Source: Paralichthys olivaceus
Lineage: Eukaryota > Chordata > Actinopteri > Pleuronectiformes > Paralichthyidae
DNA: 64,000 nucleotides
Reading direction: 5' to 3'
Assembly (NCBI RefSeq): GCF_024713975.1
Contig: NC_091096.1
Span: forward strand, 16,464,458 to 16,528,457
The notes under the pieces were generated by a model. The model did no database searches and had not been told where the DNA came from. It saw only the letters and a program-made list of their open reading frames with translations. Position 1 is the first letter of the stretch, and each line of letters opens with the position of its first letter. Below, piece after piece: positions 27,723 through 51,100 of the stretch. A program made the translations under genes and the position numbers.

Positions 27723-27728
27723 AATAAA
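27723..27728 (+). terminator. fam81b: fam81b poly(A) signal candidate
   Basis: AATAAA lies about 290 nt after the fam81b stop in AT-rich sequence. A second AATAAA-like site lies about 30 nt further on. It is the first plausible signal after the stop. Confidence 0.5.
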
Positions 27729-28533
27729 AGAAACTATCAAAACAATTTGTTTTGAATAAATGAAAAAATATTCATCTAGAGTATAATAATAAATGATTTT
27801 TAAAGATGACATGTGTTTTCCATGATTTAACAGATAATTCTTATTGGTTGCTGCCAAGTTCGTCCTGTCAGTGTCGTGTCCACAGCCTGTCTCTGCTGCT
27901 CCCTGGTGGCCAGAGGCCTGGTGGCTTGCTATCCATCCAATTTTTCATTTATAGAATCTGTAAATAGAAAAGGTGTCTGACCTCATCGTTGTCTTTGCAT
28001 TTATACAACAGAGTCAAAATCACACCTTCTACCTACTGTTGAGGCTCACTACTGCTATGATGTGGTATTCACGTATCAATAAAAATGATTATTATTACTA
28101 TTTATTTATTTACTTTTATTATTGAACCAGAGCAAACTAAAGCTTGAGATGAAAACACTACTGAATTAAAGGTATTAACAGAATGTTGCACTATTAACAC
28201 ATTATTTCCCCCAGGAGCCAAAAAAAAGAGATGATGATGAGTAATAAACTTACGTTTGCCAGTTGGTTAGAAACAGACTCCATGTCGAAACACATTACCA
28301 CGTGTTGTGACCATATATCTCTGCTGCTCTCTAGTGGGCAGGAGGGTCATCCAAATTTTGATCGGGCTCCAGGAGATCCACTGCACCTTCAGTCTGGAAA
28401 CATGTTTTTCAAATAACTAATTAATAAACCAAACTTACCAGGAAAATTAGTAATTGAACATGACGCTGGTAAGAACAACTTAAAATAATGATAATCCTAA
28501 AAAAACATCAGTTACTGAGCAGGTAGACATTAC

Positions 28534-28675
28534 AATGGTAAGGTTGATCTATTTCAAGTTTTCATTTAAGTGCATTTAAAGTTGAACAAATTTGAAAGAG
28601 TAAACATGAGTGTTGTGAAAGCAGCTGGTGTCAAGATTGAAACATGAGAAGAAACAGACAAGAATAGAGATTAGA
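28534..28675 (+). repeat. Partial duplicate of the gig2 exon 1/intron 1 region
   Basis: GGTAAGGTTGATCT near 28534 and GCTGGTGTCAAGATTGAAAC near 28624, followed by ATGAGAAGAAACAGAC, recur at 29587 and around 30086-30120 in the gig2-like gene. The copy here lacks the dispersed repeat present between those blocks in the gig2 intron. No decayed gig2 coding sequence follows it. Confidence 0.6.
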
Positions 28676-29011
28676 ACGCAGTAGCAGGGGTAATCTGGGT
28701 AAACTTGTACTTGCATTTGAGCATGTTGGGTATGAGGAAAGGTTTGAGTACCAAATAATCGTATTTTTCCCAGGCTGACAGAATAAAGCTTTTTCTAAAA
28801 GTTGATGGATGTACACAACACAGGCCTGCACGGTTCTAAGGCAGAGCAAGTGAAGTTCAAGATGAAAAGATTTTCAGCCTAGTTGTCTGAGGCAGTTGTG
28901 CATCAGCATATAGATCTATTCAAACTAAATTACAACTGATCCTAAAGTCTATTGCAACGCAGGAGGGAACCTGCCCTCTGGTGGCGTAACGACAAAAAGT
29001 TAAAACTGCTA

Positions 29012-29085
29012 TGGCCAGTACGGGGATCGAACCCGCGACCTTGGCGTTATTAGCACCACGCTCTAACCAACTGAGCTAACCGGCC
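29012..29085 (-). tRNA. tRNA-Ile (AAT), copy 1
   Basis: A 74-nt cloverleaf on the minus strand with anticodon AAT in TGCTAATAACG, A box TAGCTCAGTTGG and B box GGTTCGATCC. The acceptor stem GGCCGGT/ACTGGCC has only a G-T wobble. A T-run (TTTT) follows within about 14 nt on the transcribed strand. It is a likely functional nuclear tRNA gene. Confidence 0.93.
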
Positions 29086-29431
29086 ACAAAAAAAAGAAAA
29101 ACATGTCACTGCCAGCATTTATTGGGGGTCCATGTGTGTCTGTGCTGAAGATGGGATGAGACTCACTTAAATACACTTCATGAAGAATGACCCGTCAACA
29201 TGTTGTGCTCAGTACAACACGAGACGAGACGATCACAGTCAGGACTCAGTGAGAAAACAACATGATCAGACACCATCGATTAATAACTCAACTTTGTTTC
29301 TAAATCATCCCAATTAAAAAATCCACTTGGAGCTCGATCTTTTTAAGTGTGAGCTGACACAACACTATTTTTTATTTACTCATTTATACTGAAGTTATTT
29401 TTAGTCCTCCATATGTGTGTGTCACTCTGAC

Positions 29432-29433
29432 AC

Positions 29434-29500
<67 letters not shown>
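29432..29500. repeat. (CA)n microsatellite upstream of gig2
   Basis: About 69 bp of CA dinucleotides ending directly against the ISRE-like cluster of the gig2-like gene. Confidence 0.97.
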
Positions 29501-29501
<1 letters not shown>

Positions 29502-29549
29502 AAAACGAAACCTCGATTCAAAACGAAACGTACAGATCAGAAAGTGAAA
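29502..29549 (+). promoter_or_regulatory. gig2: ISRE-like cluster, probable gig2 promoter
   Basis: GAAAGTGAAA at 29540-29549 fits the interferon-stimulated response element core GAAANNGAAA exactly. Two near-identical AAAACGAAAC boxes lie at 29502-29511 and 29520-29529. A good splice donor (GAAG|GTAAGG, 29588/29589) follows 40 nt later, and a matching acceptor (CTCACAG, ending 30551) precedes the gig2 ATG. The simplest reading is a short untranslated first exon starting just after the ISRE, with interferon-type induction. That regulation is inferred, although Gig2 genes are known to be induced by virus and interferon. Confidence 0.6.
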
Positions 29550-29705
29550 TTGACAGAAGGTGGCAGACAGAACGAGTCCTCAGCGAAGGTAAGGTTGATC
29601 TGTTCGAATGTTCACACGAGTTTAACAAGCCGGATTTGTTTTGTATAAGTAGTTGGAATGAAAAGTGGTGATTTCTAAAAGTTGCTGGGTTTACCAATAA
29701 AATAT

Positions 29706-30060
29706 ATTAGACTTGATTAGATTAGATATACTTTATTCATCCCACAACGGGGAAATTTACATGTTACAGCAGCAGAGAGAACAGACAATGTGCAAAAGGG
29801 TACCGAGGATAAAAGAGTGGCATGATATAAAACGTATTGTAGTGTAAAGTAAAGTATATAAGTAATGTTGCCAAAGTAAGTGATATAAACAAGTGAATTG
29901 TTTTGACCAGTTGTCTGAGGGTAGAGTTACAGTTTGTTGCAGCAGGCCTGAAAGTGAAAGTGTTGAAGTGACTGAATGGTGAAGTGGATGTTTTTCATAC
30001 AACACAGTAAATGTTACAGTGTGTTTATTAAAAGAGATACATTTATTTTGTTGAGCTCGC
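29706..30060 (+). repeat. Dispersed repeat in gig2 intron 1
   Basis: It starts with GATTAGATTAGATATACTTT and TTCATCCC and shares TGTTACAGCAGCAGA with the element near 24995. It interrupts sequence that is contiguous in the partial duplicate at 28534-28675, so it probably inserted after that duplication. The right boundary is approximate. Confidence 0.55.
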
Positions 30061-30173
30061 TGATATAAGAGTGTTCTGAAAGTGGCTGGTGTCAAGATTC
30101 AAACATGAGAAGAAACAGACGAGAACAGAGTAAACCTGAGAACAGAGGTTACATTGCACTTACATTACATTCG

Positions 30174-30283
30174 CACTGGTTTAGCTCAGTGGTTACTTCA
30201 TCAACTTTCTCCTTGAGAATCACTGATCACCAGTCCCTCACGGGATCGAAACCACGGGCGCTGTCCAGTGTTTTTTTTTTTTT
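30174..30283 (+). ncRNA. tRNA-like Pol III unit (tRNA pseudogene or SINE head)
   Basis: On the plus strand an A box (TAGCTCAGTGG, 30182-30192) and a B-box match (GATCGAAAC, 30244-30252) are spaced about as in a tRNA gene. The ends CACTGG (30174) and CCAGTG (30265) can pair as a short acceptor-like stem, and a run of 13 T follows at once. No convincing anticodon arm could be drawn. It lies in the sense orientation in gig2 intron 1. It could be a tRNA-derived SINE fragment. Confidence 0.4.
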
Positions 30284-30599
30284 ACCTCATTCCAGTGTTT
30301 TTTTTTTTACCTCATTTCCCCTTGGGGCTGAATAAAGTAATCTATCTATCGCAGTGCCAGATGTGCCAGATGTGCCAGTTTAGGTCAATTTGAAGTTGGA
30401 TTTCAGGAGGTGAGTCATTCTTCTTCCAAAGGGGTGACAGACAGAAAAACTTATCTAATGTCTCATTGTACTTGCGTCCGTTAAGAGATGTTACATCCCC
30501 TCTCAATTCTGCTATAACGTGGTGTCATATCTGTGTTCTCATTTCTCACAGAGTTGCAGATCTCTACACTTGAAGATCTCTGTTTAATCCTCAATCACG

Positions 30600-31265
30600 A
30601 TGCCCGTGCAGTTCTCTGGCTGGGAGGTGGTCGATGACGGTGCTTCCTTTCCTGGTGTGCTGCTGAATGCAGGTCAGAGCCCTCAGGACCAGGGCGTTTA
30701 CACTATGTACCACGGGACCAGCGTTGCCAGTGCAAGGCTCATCATTGCCAATGGTTTCAGACGGTCGCTTACTGGCATGCTGGGAGAGGGCGTGTATGTC
30801 AGCCGTAGTATGTTAAAGGCATCCAGTTATCCTAAGAATAGCAAGAAATCAGAGCGTGTGGTCCTTGAGGTTCGTGTGCGCGTTGGCCGTGTCAAGCGCA
30901 TTGATAAGGACGACCACCCTCTGCAGTATACCTGGAGCACAAGTGGCTACAACACCGCCTGGGTACCCCCTAATTGTGGCATGCAGTCTGTGCCCAGCGG
31001 ACTAGAGGAGGATTGCGTGTATGACCCCAATAGAGTGAAGGTGGTGTGCATCGCAAAGGCCCCGAGCGCCGCCATCGAGAGGGAGCTTCAACAGCTCGTG
31101 GCGAGATCCACTAGCGGAGGTGGCGGCAGTGCTCCGGACGGGTGCCCACTGTGTAAGAGGATGACCCAGCAGGGATCTCCACACATCAAGCAGCAGTGCT
31201 GGAAGTGTGGGGAAAAAATCTGCATTCTCATGTCCAAGCATTTCTGTCCAGTGTGTAAGATTTAG
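30600..31265 (+). CDS. gig2: Gig2-like PARP-fold protein with Cys-rich tail (221 aa)
   Basis: Gig2 (grass carp reovirus-induced gene 2) proteins are interferon-inducible, PARP-related factors of non-amniote vertebrates. This one is a single coding exon of 221 residues. The PARP-like core has YHGTS (His38), GMLGEGVYVSRS (60-70) and a downstream SSYP (Tyr77), placed like the first two H-Y residues of PARP domains. The third catalytic residue could not be assigned, so ADP-ribosyl transfer is uncertain. A Gly/Ser linker leads to a tail with CPLC (182-185), CWKC (200-203), Cys208, His214 and CPVC (216-219), probably a zinc-binding module. The ATG follows a splice acceptor at 30550-30551. AATAAA begins only six bases after the stop codon. 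The last six codons and stop overlap an inverted MITE terminus (31246-31601). tRNA-Ile genes lie on both sides. Confidence 0.85.
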   Translation: MPVQFSGWEVVDDGASFPGVLLNAGQSPQDQGVYTMYHGTSVASARLIIANGFRRSLTGMLGEGVYVSRSMLKASSYPKNSKKSERVVLEVRVRVGRVKRIDKDDHPLQYTWSTSGYNTAWVPPNCGMQSVPSGLEEDCVYDPNRVKVVCIAKAPSAAIERELQQLVARSTSGGGGSAPDGCPLCKRMTQQGSPHIKQQCWKCGEKICILMSKHFCPVCKI

Positions 31266-31601
31266 GTGAAAATAAACTATTGACAGAAATTGAATGTAGA
31301 ATAATCCTAATGATGTTTTCACTAGTTTGTTTCATCTAAATTGCATGAATTGTAGTTTTCTTTACCCCAGAAAAGACCCTTTATATATTAATACTTCAAT
31401 ATTTACATCGAGGGGGTCCTCTCCATGTTTTTTACATTAGTCCAGACTGGACAAACAAAACACTTTTTGAGTTTTTATGACAACTGAAGCTACCACAGGT
31501 TTTTTTCATGTTTGGAAGAGGAGGGTGAGGTGAGGGGTTTTCAGCTGCAACATGCAACTTCAACACTAAATATCACAAAATTCTACACACTGTACCTTTA
31601 A
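31246..31601 (-). mobile_element. TTAA-flanked MITE, copy C, overlapping the gig2 3' end
   Basis: Reading from 31601 on the minus strand, the element starts TTAAAGGTACAGTGTGTAGA and follows copies A and D through all internal blocks. It reaches its far terminus at 31246, where the plus strand reads GTCCAGTGTGTAAGATTTAG. Only the outermost TTAAAG of that terminus is missing (ATTTCT is found instead). The gig2 codons for CPVCKI, its TAG stop and its AATAAA (31271-31276) all lie inside this element. Confidence 0.85.
31271..31276 (+). terminator. gig2: gig2 poly(A) signal candidate
   Basis: AATAAA begins six bases after the stop codon and lies within the inverted MITE, giving an unusually short predicted 3' UTR. 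Confidence 0.6.
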
Positions 31602-32568
31602 ACCCTGACAGCGGTCGAGGGAGGAAGACGGCTTGGAAAACAGAGCAGAACAATCAAGCGAAGACAACCTACAGCCACACGGACAAACCCAGAGTGCATG
31701 TGATGAGTTTTGGCACGAGAACCACAGCAGAGTTGTACTGACAGGAAACACAATTACATCAACACACAACTTCATAAAGTCTACACTCTTTAAACACCTT
31801 GAGTGCTCTCACAGCATCAGTTTACACACCAGTTGTCTCAGAAAGATTTTCTTGTATCGTCACCAAATACTATGGATTGTTTTCATTATATATATTCATA
31901 TAGATTTTTCAGTGTCTGTGTATCTCTGCATTAACAGTTAAACGACTACTTTTACTTAAATGTTAATTTCTGATTTCTACTGTGTTATACTCTCCGATCA
32001 CCACACATTATGAATTTGTGCCTTAATATGAAAAACTCTATGTAAAGCACATTTTTGAAATGTAATAATAAAGAATGATTCTGATTCTTGGAAATAGTTG
32101 ACATCTATTCAGCACTACATTTTGTAACAGATCTAATATATATATATATATATAAACACTCAGTATATATATATTTAAGATGCATCACGTAGACATTTTA
32201 CATAGATATTTTACACAATACTATTTTGTCATTCAAAATTCTGGGACATTGTTTCTCTCTGTATGCTCTGCACACATAATAAAGCAGAGAGCACTGTATG
32301 CTGTCAGTGAATATTGTGTATCTCAAACTAAATTACAATTGATCCTCTAAAAGTCTATCGCAACCTCTTTATATACAGTCTATGATCGCAACACAGGGAA
32401 CCCGCCCTCTGCTGGCTGAACAATAAAAGCTTACACTGTTGTTGATGTAGATGTTTTTAATTCATCAACACAGTACGTGGTACATAATGTGTTCTATGTT
32501 GATTTTTAGAGGATATCATTTGCATGTATTTCCGTATGAGTGATGGAAGTTAAGAATAAATTAAGGCA
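31602..32568. other. Intergenic, AT-rich, no gene seen
   Basis: It contains a short (AT)n tract near 32135-32170, an 8-bp-duplication transposon remnant at 32357-32392, and at about 32320-32400 sequence matching the upstream flank of the other tRNA-Ile gene (28917-28990). Open frames are short and unlike known proteins. Confidence 0.6.
32357..32392. mobile_element. 20-bp transposon terminus between perfect 8-bp direct repeats
   Basis: ATCGCAAC (32357-32364) and ATCGCAAC (32385-32392) flank CTCTTTATATACAGTCTATG. Read in reverse, that core is CATAGACTGTATATAAAGAG, matching the terminus of the element at 21547-21994. The paralogous flank of the other tRNA-Ile gene (about 28950) has no such insert. 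Confidence 0.65.
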
Positions 32569-32642
32569 TGGCCCGTACGGGGATCGAACCCGCGACCTTG
32601 GCGTTATTAGCACCACGCTCTAACCAACTGAGCTAACCGGCC
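32569..32642 (-). tRNA. tRNA-Ile (AAT), copy 2
   Basis: It is almost identical to the copy at 29012-29085, with the same AAT anticodon and intact A and B boxes. One base in the 3' acceptor strand differs (ACGGGCC instead of ACTGGCC), turning a G-T wobble into a G-G mismatch at the fifth acceptor pair. It may still be transcribed, but folding or processing could be weaker. Confidence 0.88.
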
Positions 32643-33584
32643 ACGTACAACACTGTGACGTCATTAACAAAAATGGAAAACGATAGAGGACTAAGGTTAC
32701 TCAGCATTGACTGTCACGTTTTCTAAATTTAAGAATCTGAGCCCTGCAGCAGATTTGGCAGATGTTGACAGTGCTCTGAAACAAGCTGCTTAGAAGACAC
32801 GTTACATAATGGAATCCATGCGTATTTATCAACAGGTTTGATGGGGAACATAACTAAATCACAGTTGACGAGCGGGGGGCACTTTCTCAATAAAAGACAG
32901 TTCAGATGCATACCTGAATGATTGTTATTTGTAGTTATTGATGAAAAGGCAGCCATGTGCAATAGCAAAGAAAATTGAGGATGTGATACACTTGGAAGTG
33001 AATCATGAACAAGTGAATTGTAATGGAATCATTAGGCTACTAAAGATTCACACCTCTAGTAGGAATGTTATAATCCTTAGGTCTAAACAGGATTTCCTAT
33101 TCCTGCAGACTAATTTAACCAAACACCACATGGATGTGGATAAGACCATTGTGGCCGCAGCCATCTTGTTCCAAGTGAAAACTACTAGGAAGTAAGGTCG
33201 CTTCAGAGCAAAAGTGGACAAGAGAGAGAACTGAGTCCTCCTTCAAATGTACGGACAATGTAAACACAAAAAGAACAGAGTCTGTTTAATGGTCCACTTT
33301 GAGAGGACTAAGCTCGTTTAAAGAGAATTATATGTGAAAGGTTTAAAAAACTTAGCTGTTCAGATATTTTTTAGATACAGTCAACAACTTAGTTTAACAT
33401 ATGTTAATAATAGCATTGGGTGCAAAAAAATTGCAATAGTTTCTACTGAACGTGCCTCAACATCTTTTAATGGTACTGCATAGAAGTTATTGTTGATAAT
33501 GTCCTTCACCATAAAGTGAACACATCGGCATGTGTTGGGATCATGTGCAATCAAGATACGACAATCTTTGTGTGGCATCATACC

Positions 33585-33590
33585 TTTATT
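33585..33590 (-). terminator. skic3: skic3 poly(A) signal candidate
   Basis: On the minus strand AATAAA lies about 245 nt after the skic3 stop codon. It is the nearest canonical signal I found. Confidence 0.5.
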
Positions 33591-33834
33591 TCAGCCTGAA
33601 GGTGGACGTTGGTAACATTTTGAAAAATATGTGACATGTCAGAACTTTCACGACTGTATTGATTTGATTTCCTCAAACTGTATAATGCACAACAAAAGAA
33701 TCATGCGAAGCTAGTTAATGTCTTATTTGTGATATAAGACCCATGGTGTCCAGTTTGATATGATTTAGCTCAAGAGAATAAAGCCCTGTAACGCGACAGG
33801 ACTTCAGTGAGATGCATGTGTTGATCTGCAAAAC

Positions 33835-47482
<13,648 letters not shown>

Positions 47483-47795
47483 CTTGTGATCACCTGAAAC
47501 AAAATGAGCCCAAAACTTTAACTTGGTTATTAGCTTCACAGACGGACCTGCAACACACCAAGAGAGAAGGAACTGAGCTAATTAACGGCAATCCTATTTA
47601 TTTGAATTAAAATATGCTACAAACGTTAGCTCGCCTTTGTGCCTGAATGGAAAGTTGACAAGGGATTTCACAAAGCTAACTGAAGTAGCTGGAGTTTGTG
47701 TTAGCCAGATACAATTTAGCATTAGCTGTTAGGTTGTCAGGGACTATAAACAAAGTACTTTATCTTATTTAAACCCATAACTTACACATACTCAC

Positions 47796-47930
47796 TTTGT
47801 TTAGTTGCTTCAGGTCGCTGTCTCCCATGTAGGTTTCGTACATGTGAATAAAAGTTGGTGCCACCCACTGTGATGTTGACAACCTGCACCAGTTTCACGT
47901 TTGCTAACACGGAAGTGAAAAACATGAAGG
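47796..47930 (-). other. skic3: Probable skic3 5' UTR exon and promoter area
   Basis: The coding exon of skic3 has an acceptor ending just above its ATG (47494-47495 on plus). Upstream, a strong minus-strand donor GTGAGTATG at 47795 defines an untranslated exon whose 5' limit is not visible. It lies less than 300 bp from the arsk poly(A) signal, so the skic3 promoter must sit in or against the arsk 3' end. Confidence 0.55.
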
Positions 47931-48069
47931 CACGCCCATGCTGGATTTTCAAAATAAAATCCCATGCAGTCTGATCCGTCTGAGAATGTGCTGCATCAGG
48001 CAAGCTACAAAATAAAAGTATACACTGGAGACCAGCAAAAATTACCCAAAACAAAAATGGAGTAAAAGA

Positions 48070-48075
48070 TTTATT
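48070..48075 (-). terminator. arsk: arsk poly(A) signal candidate
   Basis: AATAAA on the minus strand lies about 40 nt after the arsk stop, giving a very short 3' UTR. Confidence 0.6.
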
Positions 48076-48116
48076 CATTTAAAATAAAAGTCCAGCTCAT
48101 AAAATAACAAGCATCA

Positions 48117-51100
48117 TCATGATGAGCCATAAAGCCAACTGTCAATAGCTCTCTGATTGGCTAACACGTCTCTCTGCCAGTCTACATGCCATCTGAGATT
48201 AGCGATGGCCTGGCTGTAGCTTCCTCCCAGATCATCTCTCCAGGCCCCAAATGCTTTTTTGTTATAGAGATGGACAGCTGAGGAGACTTCTGGGTAATCT
48301 ACGATGCTGCGCAGTAACTTCTCCAGATGCACCTTCACCTCTAGGAATTTGTGAACCACATTGTGAAGCTCTTCCTTGTCCAGTAAAAGGTCTGCAAAAG
48401 AGAAACGATGAACAGAAAAATCAAAGTTATAGTGGTTTGAATGAAAAGCATATAGTGACTGAACTGTGAACGCCAGGAACTCACCAAAAAGCTGGGGCGG
48501 GACGCTCAGGCCATCTGAATAGGTGATGTATTTCCACCTGCCACTTCTCAGCATGTATGTGGAGGCATTGACGTTACAGCCATGATATTCACTCAGAACC
48601 CAGTCTGGATGTTGCTTTTTGAATAAGCCACTAGACTTAGACAGCAGAGGAAGGAGGGAGTGTCCACTGAGGTTACCTCCAGGTGAAATACCAGCAATGT
48701 CTGAGAAATACATAAGTGTGTTAGGTCAAGTTAAATCAATAAAATTAAAATCTACTTAAGCTTTTATTTTGTTGTTTTTACAGATGTTGGGCAGATGCTT
48801 TAAATCCTGGATTGACACTCCAATGATTTATAATCTTTAATAGATGTTTTAATTACGTTTTCTGTCTACTTTCTTACCCAGCAGAGTGGGATAGAGATCA
48901 ACCAAAGACACGAGTTGGTTGATCTGTCGGCCAGACATCAGGCCAGGCCCCATGATCAGCAGGGGAACATGGGAACTGCCCTCATACATCGACATCTTAT
49001 AGAACTGCCGGTGCTCCATGGCCAGCTCTCCATGGTCAGCCGTAAAGATCACAACAGTGTTGTTGAGCAGCCCAGTTTCTCTCAGGGCTGATATCACATG
49101 GCCTGGTGAGACAGAGGGTGTGGGAGACAGAATAAGCACAGAGTTACAGATTAGTTCAGTCAAAATACATTACTAAAACCATAGCAAAGAGATAAAATGC
49201 TGGTGAACAGGATCTCATGGCAGATTCATTTCTAAAATGTAAAATATTTTACTGTTGACATTTTAACACAATAAAACTTTTAGTCAGAAATGTAATATAC
49301 CATAAGAAATTAATGACTGAATATACGGTATTATATATAGAATAGAACTCAGTAGAGCTAATACCTCATTTCCTTAATGTGTCATGACTCACTCCCAAAG
49401 AAAGAAAGGGGTGAAAACATAACCTCCTTGGCGGAGTTCATGAATATGGGCATAGTTGAGCAATTAAGAGAAAAGAGGAGACTGCTGTAGGTAGATCATT
49501 GTGGCACAGAGGAAATAGAGCTTACTAAAATTACCATATCTTTATTTATTCAGGAAGTTTTACTGACAGGAATTAAAGTCAAAGTTTCAGCTGCACTGGA
49601 TCGACAGTTACACAAGAAATTCAGTGAAATGTTCCCTTTAGAGATGATCTATTAGTATCACTGATACACCTCAAATCTAGCTGCCTGCTGTTTCCTTCTA
49701 TACTTCGCCTTGTGTTATAGCCAGAGGCACACTGGCTGTGCTGCAAACACTGTCAATAAGACTGCTTCTCTTTCATACATGTTTTAGTCCATGTTGGGCT
49801 CCTGTAAAAGTGTGACTCCTACTTTTTCCTGCAGTATATGTTTGGATTTGAGAACCTGAACAAGAAAAGAAATCAAACTTTGCAGGTTTGGTATGTTTCA
49901 TGAAATATCCACAAGTCTAATCCACAAATCACTCTTGGTTTGGAGAATTACTGCAGTCAACTAACCCAGCATGGCATCGGCTTCAGCGCACATGGCATAA
50001 TAGAAGGCCCGAATGCTTTTGACTTCGTCCTCGGTGAAAACGCCACTGCAGTTTTTGGTGAAAACGGAGTAGAAATCAACAGGGTGCATGGCAGCCATAG
50101 GCAGCCATTTTGGAACAGTGATGAGATCAGACGACACCTGTGTGTGTAAAACAAGGAACTAGGATTTCTCAGGGATTTTTATCGATACTATGTAATTCTG
50201 CAACAACACAGGAAGCATTAAAAAAGGGGTGTAAATAATTCATGCCTTTGTGAGCCAGTACGGAGAGGAACGGAAGGTGGATCCTCCTGCAGTGGGCCCC
50301 AGGGATTCCGTTTTGTAAGGGTGAGGTAAATTGAGGCCAAGGTAAAGAGCAAAAGGCTGGTGAGAGGTTGCAGCTGTTTGGTGGATCCACTGCGCAGCCT
50401 TGTCTGTGTTTTTCCAGTCTTCTCTCATAATCCTCACTGTGGACATGTTCCCAACAAGTTGTGTAACCGGCCGGCCCTCCTGGCGCAGGAGGAAATGAAC
50501 ATCTCGTGTCCAGGCCTCAACTCGATTACTGTGGGCAATTGCACAAACATACAAGAATACCAAGGAAATGCAGAGAGCAGCACAAGAACGGGAAGTGGAA
50601 AAGAAGGAGGAGAAGAGAACAAAAAAGATGATTCACACTGCTCTGGAAAATACCTGCCCACATAAAAAGACAGTTTTTGCTTATTACTCACACAGTAGGT
50701 TGATGACGATTTCTTTGTAGGTTGTCTGTTTGTTATGTAGATCTTTGTTAGGTGAATAAGTAAAAGTTAGTTAAGGGGTTTTCTTTCCTGGACCCACACT
50801 AATCATGGATACAGGCTCTACTTTACAGACAATCTTCAATTCTATTCAATTTTATTTGAATAGTGGCAAATCGCAACATACATTATCTTAAGGCACCTAA
50901 TATTCTAAGGTTTAGACCTTAGAATATTGTAGAGAAACCCAACAGTTCCCACAACGAGTAAAGCCCTTTGGCGACTCCCTTTAAAGGTTCAATGTGTAGA
51001 CTTTAGTGATATCTAGTGGTGAAGTTGCATGTTGCAGCTGAATACCCCTCCCATTCCAAACATGAAAGAGAACCTGTGGTAGCCTTCAGTTGACATAAAA

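Noticed and set aside
29415-29671. Open frames through the CA repeat before gig2
   Set aside because: His-Thr translation of a microsatellite; the region is better explained as promoter and untranslated exon.
31002-31322. Minus-strand open frame over the gig2-like gene
   Set aside because: It is the antisense shadow of the conserved plus-strand coding sequence.
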